From assembly GCF_014905415.1 (NCBI RefSeq), contig NZ_BNEO01000010.1:1-59473 (forward strand): a DNA stretch of 59,473 bases, read 5' to 3'. Made by a program: the position numbers and the translations under genes. The stretch's first letter is position 1. Every line of letters starts with the position of its first letter. Positions 18,295 through 26,017 of this stretch are shown here, piece by piece. This DNA comes from Virgibacillus salexigens (GTDB taxonomy: Bacteria; Bacillota; Bacilli; Bacillales; Amphibacillaceae). Under the pieces are notes generated by a model that did not search any database, was not told the origin of the DNA, and saw only the letters and a program-made list of their open reading frames with translations.

Positions 18295-18776
18295 TGCAAT
18301 TTAGTTCAGAAGTTGAGAATATGTTCACACAAGATGAAATCGAGGAAATACTCAAAGATGAACAGCAATTTTATATAGAGTATGCGGAAAGAAAATGGTT
18401 AGACCGGTATTTCAAAATTAAAGCAGTGGCAAATGAAACGCAAGTGCCGAGCATTGTTTCTTCCATATCGGATATGCCTCATGGTTCCAGTAATTTCAAA
18501 AAGAGCAAAACGGAAATGTATGCTTTAAAAACCATACAAGCATCAGAGTGGCTGGAAATATTGTATTCAGCACTTCAAGCATTAAGTCCAATTGAACAAG
18601 AATTGATTGAATTAAAGTATATGCGTAGACGGAATGGGGGTTCTCTTTATAGTGATGAGGTCATTTATCCGCAACTATATGTCGGGAAAACAAGATATTA
18701 TGAAATAAAGAAAGAAGCATTGGAAATACTCGGACGAAATCTATATGGTGTCTTTGCTGAAAGGGGATTTTCTTGA
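18294..18776 (+). CDS. ArpU-family phage-type transcriptional regulator
   Basis: 160 residues. The C-terminal half has SPIEQELIELKYM and a sigma-region-4-like helix-turn-helix around YPQLYVGKTRYYEIKKEALEILG, as in ArpU/late-gene activators of Gram-positive phages. In phages ArpU-type proteins switch on the late operon. Here the next large operon of the element is the conjugation operon, so it may be the ArpU target; this is inference. It overlaps the next gene by 4 bp. Confidence 0.8.
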   Translation: MQFSSEVENMFTQDEIEEILKDEQQFYIEYAERKWLDRYFKIKAVANETQVPSIVSSISDMPHGSSNFKKSKTEMYALKTIQASEWLEILYSALQALSPIEQELIELKYMRRRNGGSLYSDEVIYPQLYVGKTRYYEIKKEALEILGRNLYGVFAERGFS

Positions 18777-19000
18777 TGATTTCCGTTGTTCAGACAGTCA
18801 AAAATACATTGCTTATAATGTTGTTTTCCATTTTGTTTATTGCTTTTTCAACTTTCTGTGGTATTGTTTTTTTGGCAGTTTTTCAGTGGTTTATGCATAC
18901 AGACTTCTATTTGAACATGGTTAATTCTGCAGATTTTTGGTTATGGCTGCTAGGAGTCCCATTTATCATTATTTTCCTTATTACTTGTATGAAGTTATAG
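18773..19000 (+). CDS. Small two-helix membrane protein
   Basis: 75 residues with two hydrophobic helices (about 8-38 and 52-74). It overlaps the ArpU gene by 4 bp (ATGA). It is not a holin by any recognisable motif, although the size and topology would allow it. It is the last gene before the arsenic/cadmium cargo block. Confidence 0.6.
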   Translation: MMISVVQTVKNTLLIMLFSILFIAFSTFCGIVFLAVFQWFMHTDFYLNMVNSADFWLWLLGVPFIIIFLITCMKL

Positions 19001-19014
19001 TGTATTAAGTGTCA

Positions 19015-19035
19015 AATGTGGATTTGAAATAAAGT
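19015..19035 (+). repeat. Boundary repeat, copy 1 (Tn7-like end candidate)
   Basis: AATGTGGATTTGAAATAAAGT matches 56183-56203 at 20 of 21 positions, in the same orientation. It lies 15 bp after the last phage-like gene, exactly at the left border of the arsenic/cadmium block. The TGTGGATTT...ATAAAGT form resembles the termini of Tn7-like transposons, but no transposase gene is present in the window. Confidence 0.5.
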
Positions 19036-19069
19036 GGTTGTACCGTTATAAAAAAATTGAACTGTTTTC

Positions 19070-19104
19070 CCCCTTTGGATATGATTATCTAAAGGGGAGT
19101 TTTT
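19070..19104 (+). terminator. Terminator of the early/phage-like operon
   Basis: CCCCTTTGGATA pairs with TATCTAAAGGGG (12 bp, one G-T pair, 4-nt loop) and is followed by AGTTTTTAT. It separates the phage-like operon from the first arsR promoter. From 19105 to 19240 I see no gene. Confidence 0.75.
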
Positions 19105-19240
19105 ATAGTGAAAGAAAAGAACATATGAATTGAGATATGGATTAAGAAACTGTTGAGTGACAGCCATATTGTATAATAGTTATTGGCAATGAGCGTTTAG
19201 TTTAAAGTGCTTAAGATGTATTGATTTATTGTGTAAATAA

Positions 19241-19317
19241 ATCAATTTTTATTGATCATTAAGGTTGCAATATCATTTTATGGATAATATACTATTAATA
19301 AATCAAAAAAAGTTGAT
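19241..19317 (+). promoter_or_regulatory. Promoter of arsR1 flanked by two ArsR-type operators
   Basis: TTGCAA (19265-19270), a 17-bp spacer and TATACT (19288-19293) form a SigA promoter. The dyad ATCAAT-TTTT-ATTGAT (19241-19256) lies upstream of it and ATCAA-N6-TTGAT (19302-19317) downstream. Both match the ATCAA/TTGAT half-sites of ArsR/SmtB operators. The second site reappears base for base ahead of arsP. Confidence 0.75.
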
Positions 19318-19338
19318 ATGTTACTTGGAGGTGAAATA

Positions 19339-19659
19339 ATGGAGTTAATTAAAAGTATAAATGAATTAGGCGAAGACGAGGTACTTAATTTTTATGAAAA
19401 TATGTTCAATGCTTTAGCTGATAAAATAAGGTTAAAAATTATAAATGAAATCAGTAAAAGTCCAAATAAATATTTGTGTGTGTGTGACTTGGAAGAAAAG
19501 TTAGAGTTAAAGCAATCAAAACTATCTTATCACTTAAAGAAATTAGTAAATGCTAATATTTTGATTCCAGAAAAACATGGTACATGGAACTATTATAAAA
19601 TTAATGAGGAACAAATAGAGGTTGTTTTATCTGAAGATACTTGTTGTAAAATTTTCTAA
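19339..19659 (+). CDS. arsR: ArsR-family repressor (copy 1)
   Basis: 106 residues from the ATG at 19339, which has GGAGGTG five bases upstream. The winged helix contains YLCVCDLEEKL with Cys47 and Cys49, the classical trivalent-arsenic sensing pair of the ArsR type, plus a C-terminal Cys102-Cys103. It is next to arsP and bracketed by identical operators, so it likely controls itself and arsP. As(III), Sb(III) or methyl-As(III) are likely inducers. Confidence 0.88.
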   Translation: MELIKSINELGEDEVLNFYENMFNALADKIRLKIINEISKSPNKYLCVCDLEEKLELKQSKLSYHLKKLVNANILIPEKHGTWNYYKINEEQIEVVLSEDTCCKIF

Positions 19660-19684
19660 TAGGTATCTTAGTTTTTTTACCATA

Positions 19685-19725
19685 TACATCAATAAATATT
19701 GATGTATGAATCAAAAAAAGTTGAT
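19685..19725 (+). promoter_or_regulatory. Tandem ArsR-type operators ahead of arsP
   Basis: A perfect dyad (arms TACATCAAT and ATTGATGTA, 4-nt loop, 19685-19706) is followed by ATCAA-N6-TTGAT (19710-19725), identical over 16 bp to the operator at 19302-19317. This points to control of arsP by the upstream ArsR. Confidence 0.75.
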
Positions 19726-19751
19726 GATTAAGAGGTTAAGGAGTTATGATA

Positions 19752-20636
19752 ATGACAGACTCAATTTTGGAGTTCATAAGAACCTTTTTAATACTATTTG
19801 TTGAATTACTTGCTTTATTTATTGTTGTAAGTTTTATTGTGAGTTTCATTCAACAAGTAATATCAGAAGAAAAAATTAAAAAATTTTTAAATCGCCCAAA
19901 CAAAGCTGTTAATTATTTACTAGGTACATTCTTTGGGGCAATTACACCATTTTGTTCCTGTTCAACTATACCTGTACTAGCGGGATTATTAAATGCCAAA
20001 GTACCATTTGGACCTTCAATGAGTTTTTTAATTGCTTCACCATTAATGAATCCGGTTATGATTTTCATGCTTTGGGTACTTTTAGGTTGGAAAACTGCAC
20101 TTGTATATTTTATCGTACTAAGTATTTTTAGTATTTTAACAGGGTTAATTTTTTCAAAGCTTAAATTAGCAGAGTCATATAAAGGTGTAACTGTTAAAGG
20201 AGATGGATTTTTCAGTAATAAACAAGGGTCCAGAGTTAAGCAAGCTTTAAATGATGCATGGGCATTTCTTTACCCAATGCTTCCTTACTTATTCATAGGG
20301 GTCTTTATTGGTGCATTTATTTACGGATTTGTTCCAGCAGATTTCATTACAAAATACGCCAGTGGTGATGGAATATTTTCCGTAATGATTGCTTCAGTTA
20401 TTGGTATTCCAATGTATATTCGTCCTGAAACAATGCTCCCTATTGCAGAAGCCCTTGTATCAAAAGGTATGTCTATGGGTACTGTGATTGCTTTAGTTAT
20501 TGGTGGTGCAGGTGCAAGTATTCCAGAAGTAATTATGTTGTCTAAACTATTTAAAAAGAAATTTTTAGTGGCATTTATTTCAGCTATTTTAATTGTGGCT
20601 ATAGGCACTGGCCTTATAGTTAGTTCAATCTTTTAG
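19752..20636 (+). CDS. arsP: ArsP-family permease (organoarsenical efflux, DUF318/COG0701)
   Basis: 294 residues and about eight membrane helices. The diagnostic TPFCSCSTIPVLAGL with its CSC pair, IASPLMNP and the second half GIPMYIRPETMLPIAEAL are those of the COG0701 permeases. Characterised ArsP proteins export trivalent organoarsenicals such as methylarsenite. The second ATG (19752) has better spacing to AAGGAG than the first (19746). It is followed 63 bp later by a cysteine-pair mini-protein that is probably cotranscribed. Confidence 0.85.
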   Translation: MTDSILEFIRTFLILFVELLALFIVVSFIVSFIQQVISEEKIKKFLNRPNKAVNYLLGTFFGAITPFCSCSTIPVLAGLLNAKVPFGPSMSFLIASPLMNPVMIFMLWVLLGWKTALVYFIVLSIFSILTGLIFSKLKLAESYKGVTVKGDGFFSNKQGSRVKQALNDAWAFLYPMLPYLFIGVFIGAFIYGFVPADFITKYASGDGIFSVMIASVIGIPMYIRPETMLPIAEALVSKGMSMGTVIALVIGGAGASIPEVIMLSKLFKKKFLVAFISAILIVAIGTGLIVSSIF

Positions 20637-20699
20637 GTTTAAAAAGAAAATAGTTTTACGCTTGCATTATAAAATTACCCTTTTAAGGAGGTGATATTC

Positions 20700-20849
20700 A
20701 TGGCAGAAAAAAAGTCTGGTCTTAAAAAGTTGTTCTCTAAACCTAATCAAGCTTGCTGCAGCGTTGAAATTGAAGAAGTAAAATCGACTGAAGATAGTTG
20801 CTGCGGATCCACAACGGAGAACACTGAAAAGCAGCAGAAAGAGGCGTAA
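20700..20849 (+). CDS. Cysteine-pair mini-protein downstream of arsP
   Basis: 49 residues from an ATG with AAGGAGGTG at ideal spacing. It has a basic N-terminus, two vicinal cysteine pairs (Cys19-Cys20 in QACCSVE and Cys34-Cys35 in DSCCGST), and a charged C-terminus; no membrane segment. Vicinal cysteines are good ligands for trivalent arsenic. The place between arsP and a terminator suggests an arsenic-binding partner or chaperone. No characterised family is recognised. Confidence 0.75.
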   Translation: MAEKKSGLKKLFSKPNQACCSVEIEEVKSTEDSCCGSTTENTEKQQKEA

Positions 20850-20877
20850 TAAGGGAAATTAGGACCTAGAACATTGT

Positions 20878-20907
20878 AAAAAGGGCTTCATTGAGAAGTC
20901 CTTTTTT
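20878..20907 (+). terminator. Terminator of the arsR1-arsP operon
   Basis: AAAAAGGGCTTC pairs with GAAGTCCTTTTT (12 bp with one G-T pair), ending in a T run. Confidence 0.85.
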
Positions 20908-20958
20908 GATACTGTACAAATAGTAATCAATCACAATTTATTTTTTAGATCATATAAT

Positions 20959-20987
20959 TTGCATATATAAGCAAGTGATTATATACT
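20959..20987 (+). promoter_or_regulatory. Promoter of the arsR2-arsB-arsC operon
   Basis: TTGCAT (20959-20964), 17 bp, TATACT (20982-20987). The -35 is part of a short dyad TTGC-N8-GCAA (20959-20974) that may be the operator of the second ArsR. It differs from the arsR1 operator, so the two repressors probably act separately. Confidence 0.7.
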
Positions 20988-21018
20988 AATAAACGAATAA
21001 GAAAGGTGGTGTATATAT

Positions 21019-21363
21019 ATGCTTAAAACTGCAATTGAAATGGATAAAGCTGCGATGATTTTCAAATTGTTGGGTGATAAAACGCGTTTAACCATGGTAA
21101 AAATACTTGATGCACATGATTGCTGTGTTTGTGAGTTTGTGGAGATATTCAAAGCAAGCCAGCCGTCGATCAGTCAGCACCTGCGAAAACTGAGGGATGT
21201 TGGGCTGGTGAAGGAAGAAAGAAGGGGACAGTGGATATTTTATTCGATTAATAAAGCGCATGAATATTATCCATTTGTTCAACAGATACTTGAGCCGTTG
21301 CCTGACCAGGATGATAAATTAGAGCAATTGGAAGAAAGTGGCGGACGAATTACTTGTTGTTAA
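21019..21363 (+). CDS. arsR: ArsR-family repressor (copy 2)
   Basis: 114 residues with a winged helix. The metal-sensing segment HDCCVCEF carries Cys35, Cys36 and Cys38, and the C-terminus ends in ITCC. It is divergent in sequence from the first ArsR of the block, so it was acquired independently rather than duplicated locally. It is the first gene of an arsR-arsB-(small membrane protein)-arsC operon; arsB starts within 16 bp of its stop. Confidence 0.92.
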   Translation: MLKTAIEMDKAAMIFKLLGDKTRLTMVKILDAHDCCVCEFVEIFKASQPSISQHLRKLRDVGLVKEERRGQWIFYSINKAHEYYPFVQQILEPLPDQDDKLEQLEESGGRITCC

Positions 21364-21378
21364 TTGGGGGTTAAGGTT

Positions 21379-22677
21379 TTGTCATCAATGCTTATACTAG
21401 CAATTTTAATTTTTGTAGTAACGCTTGTTTTAGTTATCTGGCAGCCAAAGGGGCTGTCAATTGGATGGTCCGCAATCGGTGGTGCCATTATTGCCTTATT
21501 AGTTGGGGTAGTTGGATTTAGCGACGTCATAGAAGTAACAGAAATCGTATGGAATGCGACCCTGGCTTTTGTTGCGATTATTCTGATCTCATTAATATTA
21601 GATGAAATAGGGCTCTTTGAGTGGGCGGCACTACATATGGCCAGAATTGCAAAAGGCAACGGGATCAAGATGTTTGTCTATATCAGTATTTTAGGTGCAA
21701 TTGTAGCTGCCTTCTTCGCAAACGACGGTGCAGCTTTGATATTGACACCAATTGTGCTGGCAATGGTTCGGAACTTGAATTTCACCGAAAAAATGATCTT
21801 TCCGTTCATCATGGCAAGTGGGTTTATTGCAGATACCACTTCCCTACCGTTCGTGGTCAGTAATCTGGTGAACATCGTATCCGCAGACTTCTTTGGTATC
21901 GGATTTGTGGAATATGCTTCCAGAATGATGATTCCAAACTTATTTGCACTGATAGCAACTATCACCGTATTGTTGATCTATTTCAGGAAAAGTATCCCGA
22001 GATCCTATGATGTATCCAAATTAAGCAAACCTGCAGATGCCATTAAGGATATGAGGATGTTTCGTCTATCATGGTATGTACTTGGGCTGCTAGTTATCGG
22101 CTACTTTGCAAGTGAGTTCATCAACCTTCCTGTTTCCATTGTTGCTGGTATTATAGCCATCTTCTTCTTGATTATGGCACGAAACAGTAGCGCAGTGGAT
22201 ACAAAAGCTGTTATTAAAGGTGCGCCATGGAATATCGTATTTTTTTCTATTGGCATGTATGTAGTGGTATATGGGTTAGGAAATGCTGGGCTTACTGATG
22301 CATTAGCTACCGTTATTCAAGCTGCAGCAGAACAAGGTTTATTCGTTGCTACGATAGCTATGGGCTTTATCGCTGCTTTCTTGTCATCCATCATGAACAA
22401 TATGCCAACCGTGATGATCGATGCTATGGCTATCGCTGAAACAAATACTTCCGGTGCGATCCGGGAAGCACTGATTTATGCGAACGTAGTTGGGGCTGAC
22501 TTAGGTCCAAAAATTACACCGATTGGATCCCTAGCAACGTTAGTATGGCTTCATGTGTTGTCGCAAAAAGGAGTGAAGATTTCATGGGGAACCTATTTTA
22601 AAACAGGAATCATTTTAACGATTCCAATCTTGTTCATTACCTTATTAGGACTATATTTGACGTTATCGGTTTTATAA
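21379..22677 (+). CDS. arsB: Arsenite efflux permease ArsB
   Basis: About 432 residues and twelve hydrophobic segments of the ArsB/NhaD ion transporter fold. [45 protein letters not shown] and [14 protein letters not shown] are typical of Gram-positive ArsB. It exports arsenite and antimonite using the proton gradient, or ATP when bound to ArsA, which is encoded nearby. The TTG at 21379 has GGGGGT eight bases upstream; another TTG (21364) and an ATG (21388) are possible starts. Confidence 0.95.
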   Translation: MSSMLILAILIFVVTLVLVIWQPKGLSIGWSAIGGAIIALLVGVVGFSDVIEVTEIVWNATLAFVAIILISLILDEIGLFEWAALHMARIAKGNGIKMFVYISILGAIVAAFFANDGAALILTPIVLAMVRNLNFTEKMIFPFIMASGFIADTTSLPFVVSNLVNIVSADFFGIGFVEYASRMMIPNLFALIATITVLLIYFRKSIPRSYDVSKLSKPADAIKDMRMFRLSWYVLGLLVIGYFASEFINLPVSIVAGIIAIFFLIMARNSSAVDTKAVIKGAPWNIVFFSIGMYVVVYGLGNAGLTDALATVIQAAAEQGLFVATIAMGFIAAFLSSIMNNMPTVMIDAMAIAETNTSGAIREALIYANVVGADLGPKITPIGSLATLVWLHVLSQKGVKISWGTYFKTGIILTIPILFITLLGLYLTLSVL

Positions 22678-22725
22678 AGAAACGTTTTCATTTAAAGACT
22701 ATGTCATTGGGAAGGACATGGTAAG

Positions 22726-22923
22726 ATGAGAGGCTCATTCGTAGTTCCTAGATTATTAATTTTAGTGGGTGTGTTTTTTATCTCTGCAGGTGTAGGGCTA
22801 AGAAATATAAACACTTATGTACCAATACTTGGGATTGTCGTAGGGATATTATTTTTCCTGCTAGCAGGGCATATTTCAAGATTATTGGGGAAAAAAGAAG
22901 AACAAATTAGAAAGGAGCATTAA
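22726..22923 (+). CDS. Small membrane protein in the ars operon
   Basis: 65 residues with two hydrophobic helices (about 6-26 and 31-52) and a basic tail ([10 protein letters not shown]). It lies between arsB and arsC, ending one base before arsC. No metal-binding residues are present. The function is unknown; it could support ArsB in the membrane. Confidence 0.6.
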   Translation: MRGSFVVPRLLILVGVFFISAGVGLRNINTYVPILGIVVGILFFLLAGHISRLLGKKEEQIRKEH

Positions 22924-22924
22924 G

Positions 22925-23344
22925 ATGTCTAAGAAAATAATTTATTTCTTATGTACCGGCAATTCCTGCCGAAGTCAAATGGCCGAAGGTTGGGCAACAT
23001 ACTATCTTGGGGAAGATTGGGAAGTTAAAAGTGCAGGAATTGAAGCGCATGGCTTAAATCCTAATGCAGTTAAAGCAATGAATGAAATAGGTATTGATAT
23101 TTCTGATCAAAAATCAGAAATGATTGATACGGAAGTTTTAAATCAGGCAACGATGGCTGTTACGCTTTGTGGGGATGCAGCAGATAGGTGTCCAACGACA
23201 CCACCTCATGTGAAGCGAGAACACTGGGGTTTTGATGATCCTGCAAAAGCAGAAGGAACAGATGAAGAAAAATGGGAAGTTTTCCAACGAGTTAGAGATG
23301 AAATTGAGGAAAGAATTAAACGCTTTGCGGAAACTGGTGAATAA
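22925..23344 (+). CDS. arsC: Arsenate reductase ArsC (thioredoxin-coupled)
   Basis: 139 residues of the low-molecular-weight phosphatase-like class. The P-loop CTGNSCR holds Cys10 and Cys15, and the redox pair Cys82 and Cys89 lies in LCGDAADRC, exactly as in S. aureus pI258 and B. subtilis ArsC. It reduces arsenate to arsenite with thioredoxin as electron donor; ArsB then exports it. It is the last gene of the arsR2 operon. Confidence 0.96.
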   Translation: MSKKIIYFLCTGNSCRSQMAEGWATYYLGEDWEVKSAGIEAHGLNPNAVKAMNEIGIDISDQKSEMIDTEVLNQATMAVTLCGDAADRCPTTPPHVKREHWGFDDPAKAEGTDEEKWEVFQRVRDEIEERIKRFAETGE

Positions 23345-23350
23345 GTGATT

Positions 23351-23380
23351 AAAGGGCCGTGAGATGATCTCAAGGCTTTT
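23351..23380 (+). terminator. Probable terminator after arsC
   Basis: An imperfect hairpin (AAGGGCC-G-TGAGA with TCTCA-A-GGCTTTT) just after the arsC stop. The T run is short, so termination may be partial. Confidence 0.5.
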
Positions 23381-23390
23381 CCAATCTTCA

Positions 23391-23406
23391 CTATATAAGT
23401 ATATAG
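23391..23406 (+). promoter_or_regulatory. Palindrome ahead of arsD (possible operator)
   Basis: CTATAT-AAGT-ATATAG is a perfect 16-bp dyad 31 bp upstream of the arsD start. ArsD itself is a weak repressor in some systems; either ArsD or an ArsR could bind. Confidence 0.45.
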
Positions 23407-23437
23407 TTATATAATGATGTCGAAGGAGGAATTTTAT

Positions 23438-23794
23438 ATGAAAAAAGTAGAAATCTTTGATCCGGCAATGTGCTGTTCAACAGGCGTTTGCGGACCGAGT
23501 GTTGACCCTGATTTAACACGAGTAGCATCTGCTGTTTATTCCCTGGAACAAAAGAATTTTGATGTTACACGTTATAACTTAGCTAATGACCCTGCAGCTT
23601 TTACAGATAACAAGGAAGTAAATCAAGTGCTTCATGAAAAAGGTGCCGATGCACTACCAATTACACTGTTAAATAATGAAGTCGTGAAAGTGGGCAATTA
23701 TCCAACGAATGATGAACTAGCAAAATGGCTAGATGTAAAAGCAGATGAACTTCAACAAAAGCCACGCGTTGCTGTTCCAATTGATTTTAATTAA
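23438..23794 (+). CDS. arsD: Arsenic metallochaperone ArsD
   Basis: 118 residues with the three conserved thiols Cys12, Cys13 and Cys18 in MCCSTGVCGP. ArsD receives As(III) from thiols and hands it to ArsA, raising its affinity. An in-frame ATG lies upstream at 23414, but the ATG at 23438 has GGAGG at the correct distance. The arsA gene begins 15 bp after its stop, so the two are cotranscribed. Confidence 0.95.
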   Translation: MKKVEIFDPAMCCSTGVCGPSVDPDLTRVASAVYSLEQKNFDVTRYNLANDPAAFTDNKEVNQVLHEKGADALPITLLNNEVVKVGNYPTNDELAKWLDVKADELQQKPRVAVPIDFN

Positions 23795-23809
23795 GTAGGG
23801 GGATTTCTT

Positions 23810-25594
23810 GTGTATCAATCATTCAATCCAAAAATAAATGTAGAAACACCGTTTTTATTTTTTACTGGTAAAGGCGGCGTTGGCAAAACATCGGTAGCAT
23901 GTGCAACAGCTGTTTCTCTAGCGGATCAAGGAAAAAAGGTACTATTAGTTAGCACTGATCCAGCATCTAACTTACAAGATGTTTTTGAAATGGAATTGAC
24001 AAATGATCCTGTCTCCGTTCCAAGTGTCGATAACCTATTTGCATTAAATATTGACCCTGAAGAATCGGCAAGAATTTATCGTGAAAAAACAGTTGGACCT
24101 TATCGAGGGAAACTACCTGATTCTGTGGTTGCCACCATGGAAGAACAGCTTTCAGGTGCATGTACAGTTGAAATAGCGGCGTTCGATGAATTCTCTCATT
24201 TGCTTTCTGATGAGAGTATACTGAATACCTATGACCATGTTGTATTTGATACGGCACCAACAGGACACACGCTTCGTTTGTTGGAGTTACCAACAGCATG
24301 GAATGGATTTCTAGAAGAAAGTACGCATGGTGCATCCTGTTTAGGCCCGTTGTCTGGCCTTGGAGATAAAAAAAGAGCTTATGCAGAGGCTGTTCAGTCG
24401 CTCTCAGACCAAGAGAAAACGACTTTAGTTTTGGTTTCCCGGCCTGATCAATCTTCATTAATAGAGGCAAACCGTGCTTCATCAGAACTGAGAGATATTG
24501 GTATTCAAAATCAGATGCTGATTGTAAATGGTTTGCTCCAAACGTATCAACCAGATGATGAAGTTTCTACAGCATTTTATATGCGTCAGCGAAACGCATT
24601 AAAGGTAATGCCGGATGAACTAAAAGAAGTCGAAACATTTATGCTGCCATACGTATCTTATTCGTTAACAGGGATTGGGAACCTCAGGCAATGGGTTAGT
24701 GATGATCCATTACTTGAATCTGCATTAAATGAAAGTAGTATCGATACCGAAAAGATCCAGTTGCCGAAATTAAACAGTATTATAGACGATTTCTCGTCAA
24801 AAGGCACACGTGTTATTTTCACGATGGGAAAAGGCGGGGTTGGTAAAACATCCATTGCATCCTCCATTGCAGTTGGTCTTTCGGAAAAAGGTCATAAGGT
24901 TCATTTGACCACGACAGATCCGGCAGCAAATCTGGCATATATGTTTCATGATGAGGGTACGATGAAAGAAAATTTATCTATCAGTAGTATTGATCCAACG
25001 GAAGAAGTTGAAAAATACAAACAGGAAGTACTCTCAACAGTGGGAAAAGAACAGGATGAGGAAGGCCTTGCCTATTTAAAAGAGGATCTGGAATCCCCTT
25101 GTACAGAAGAAATTGCGATGTTTCAAGCATTTGCAGAAGTTGTTGAAAGGTCAGATGACGAGATTGTAGTTATCGATACGGCACCAACAGGTCATACCTT
25201 GCTGTTACTTGATTCAACTGAAGCTTACCACAAGGAAATGAGCCGTTCCACGGGTGAAGTTCCAACAAGTGTTAAAAAATTATTGCCTCGACTTCGTAAC
25301 CCAAAAGAAACAGGCGTAGTCATCGTAACACTTGCTGAGGCAACACCAGTACTGGAAGCATCACGACTTCAAGAAGATCTCGGTCGTGCTCAAATCGTTC
25401 CAACATGGTGGGTAATCAATCAAAGTTTGTATGCAACTGGCACAACCGATCCGGTTCTAAAAGGCCGTGCCGTTTCTGAAAAACAATGGATCCGCAAAGT
25501 TAACGAAAAGCTATCACACCAATGTGCATTGATTCCTTGGATGCATGAGGAAAAAATCGGCTATAACAATCTAAAAGAAATGATCAACGCGTAA
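23810..25594 (+). CDS. arsA: Arsenite-transporting ATPase ArsA
   Basis: 594 residues with two homologous nucleotide-binding halves. Walker A GKGGVGKTS occurs at residues 20-28 and again near residue 346. DTAPTGHTLRLLELP and DTAPTGHTLLLLDST are the signal-transduction loops. The three metalloid-binding cysteines are visible in SGACTVEIAAF, GASCLGPLSGL and ESPCTEEIAMF. ArsA forms an ATP-driven pump with ArsB. The start is GTG with GGGGG upstream. It is cotranscribed with arsD. Confidence 0.96.
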   Translation: MYQSFNPKINVETPFLFFTGKGGVGKTSVACATAVSLADQGKKVLLVSTDPASNLQDVFEMELTNDPVSVPSVDNLFALNIDPEESARIYREKTVGPYRGKLPDSVVATMEEQLSGACTVEIAAFDEFSHLLSDESILNTYDHVVFDTAPTGHTLRLLELPTAWNGFLEESTHGASCLGPLSGLGDKKRAYAEAVQSLSDQEKTTLVLVSRPDQSSLIEANRASSELRDIGIQNQMLIVNGLLQTYQPDDEVSTAFYMRQRNALKVMPDELKEVETFMLPYVSYSLTGIGNLRQWVSDDPLLESALNESSIDTEKIQLPKLNSIIDDFSSKGTRVIFTMGKGGVGKTSIASSIAVGLSEKGHKVHLTTTDPAANLAYMFHDEGTMKENLSISSIDPTEEVEKYKQEVLSTVGKEQDEEGLAYLKEDLESPCTEEIAMFQAFAEVVERSDDEIVVIDTAPTGHTLLLLDSTEAYHKEMSRSTGEVPTSVKKLLPRLRNPKETGVVIVTLAEATPVLEASRLQEDLGRAQIVPTWWVINQSLYATGTTDPVLKGRAVSEKQWIRKVNEKLSHQCALIPWMHEEKIGYNNLKEMINA

Positions 25595-25650
25595 CCCAGA
25601 CTATAAAAGGTCTTTTCAATTTTTTATTAAAAATTAAGGAGGAAATGAGA

Positions 25651-25929
25651 ATGAATGTTACAGATGGAGCGAAACAAAAATTAGAAGTGATTTTCCAAGA
25701 AAAAGGATTGAAAGGCATACGTTTTTATTCAAATGGAGCCGGATGCTGTGGGCCTCAGGTTGGATTATCCTTAGATGAACCAAAGGATACAGACATTGTC
25801 CAGGAAATTAATGGGGTTAGGGTAGCTCTTGATCACGATATAAAAGATTCTGTAGCGGAATTAACCCTAGACAACGATGAAACCCCAGAGGGATCACGAT
25901 TTGTTTTACTGGGAATGGATCAATGCTAA
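25651..25929 (+). CDS. HesB/IscA-like protein in the ars operon
   Basis: 92 residues of the HesB-like fold (KQKLEVIFQEKGLKGIRFYS in segments, GVRVALDHD). It carries a vicinal pair in GAGCCGPQVGL and a single terminal Cys (MDQC), not the CxC of genuine A-type Fe-S scaffolds. It lies 57 bp after arsA, with AAGGAGG ahead of the ATG. The thiols and the context suggest binding of As(III) or repair of damaged Fe-S centres; neither is proven. Confidence 0.75.
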   Translation: MNVTDGAKQKLEVIFQEKGLKGIRFYSNGAGCCGPQVGLSLDEPKDTDIVQEINGVRVALDHDIKDSVAELTLDNDETPEGSRFVLLGMDQC

Positions 25930-26017
25930 AAACGCGTATTATATTTTCTCAAAGGTATAGTATGTTTAATTGAAAAATCAAGAAAACTAATCCTATTTAA
26001 CACCGTGGAGGTATAAC

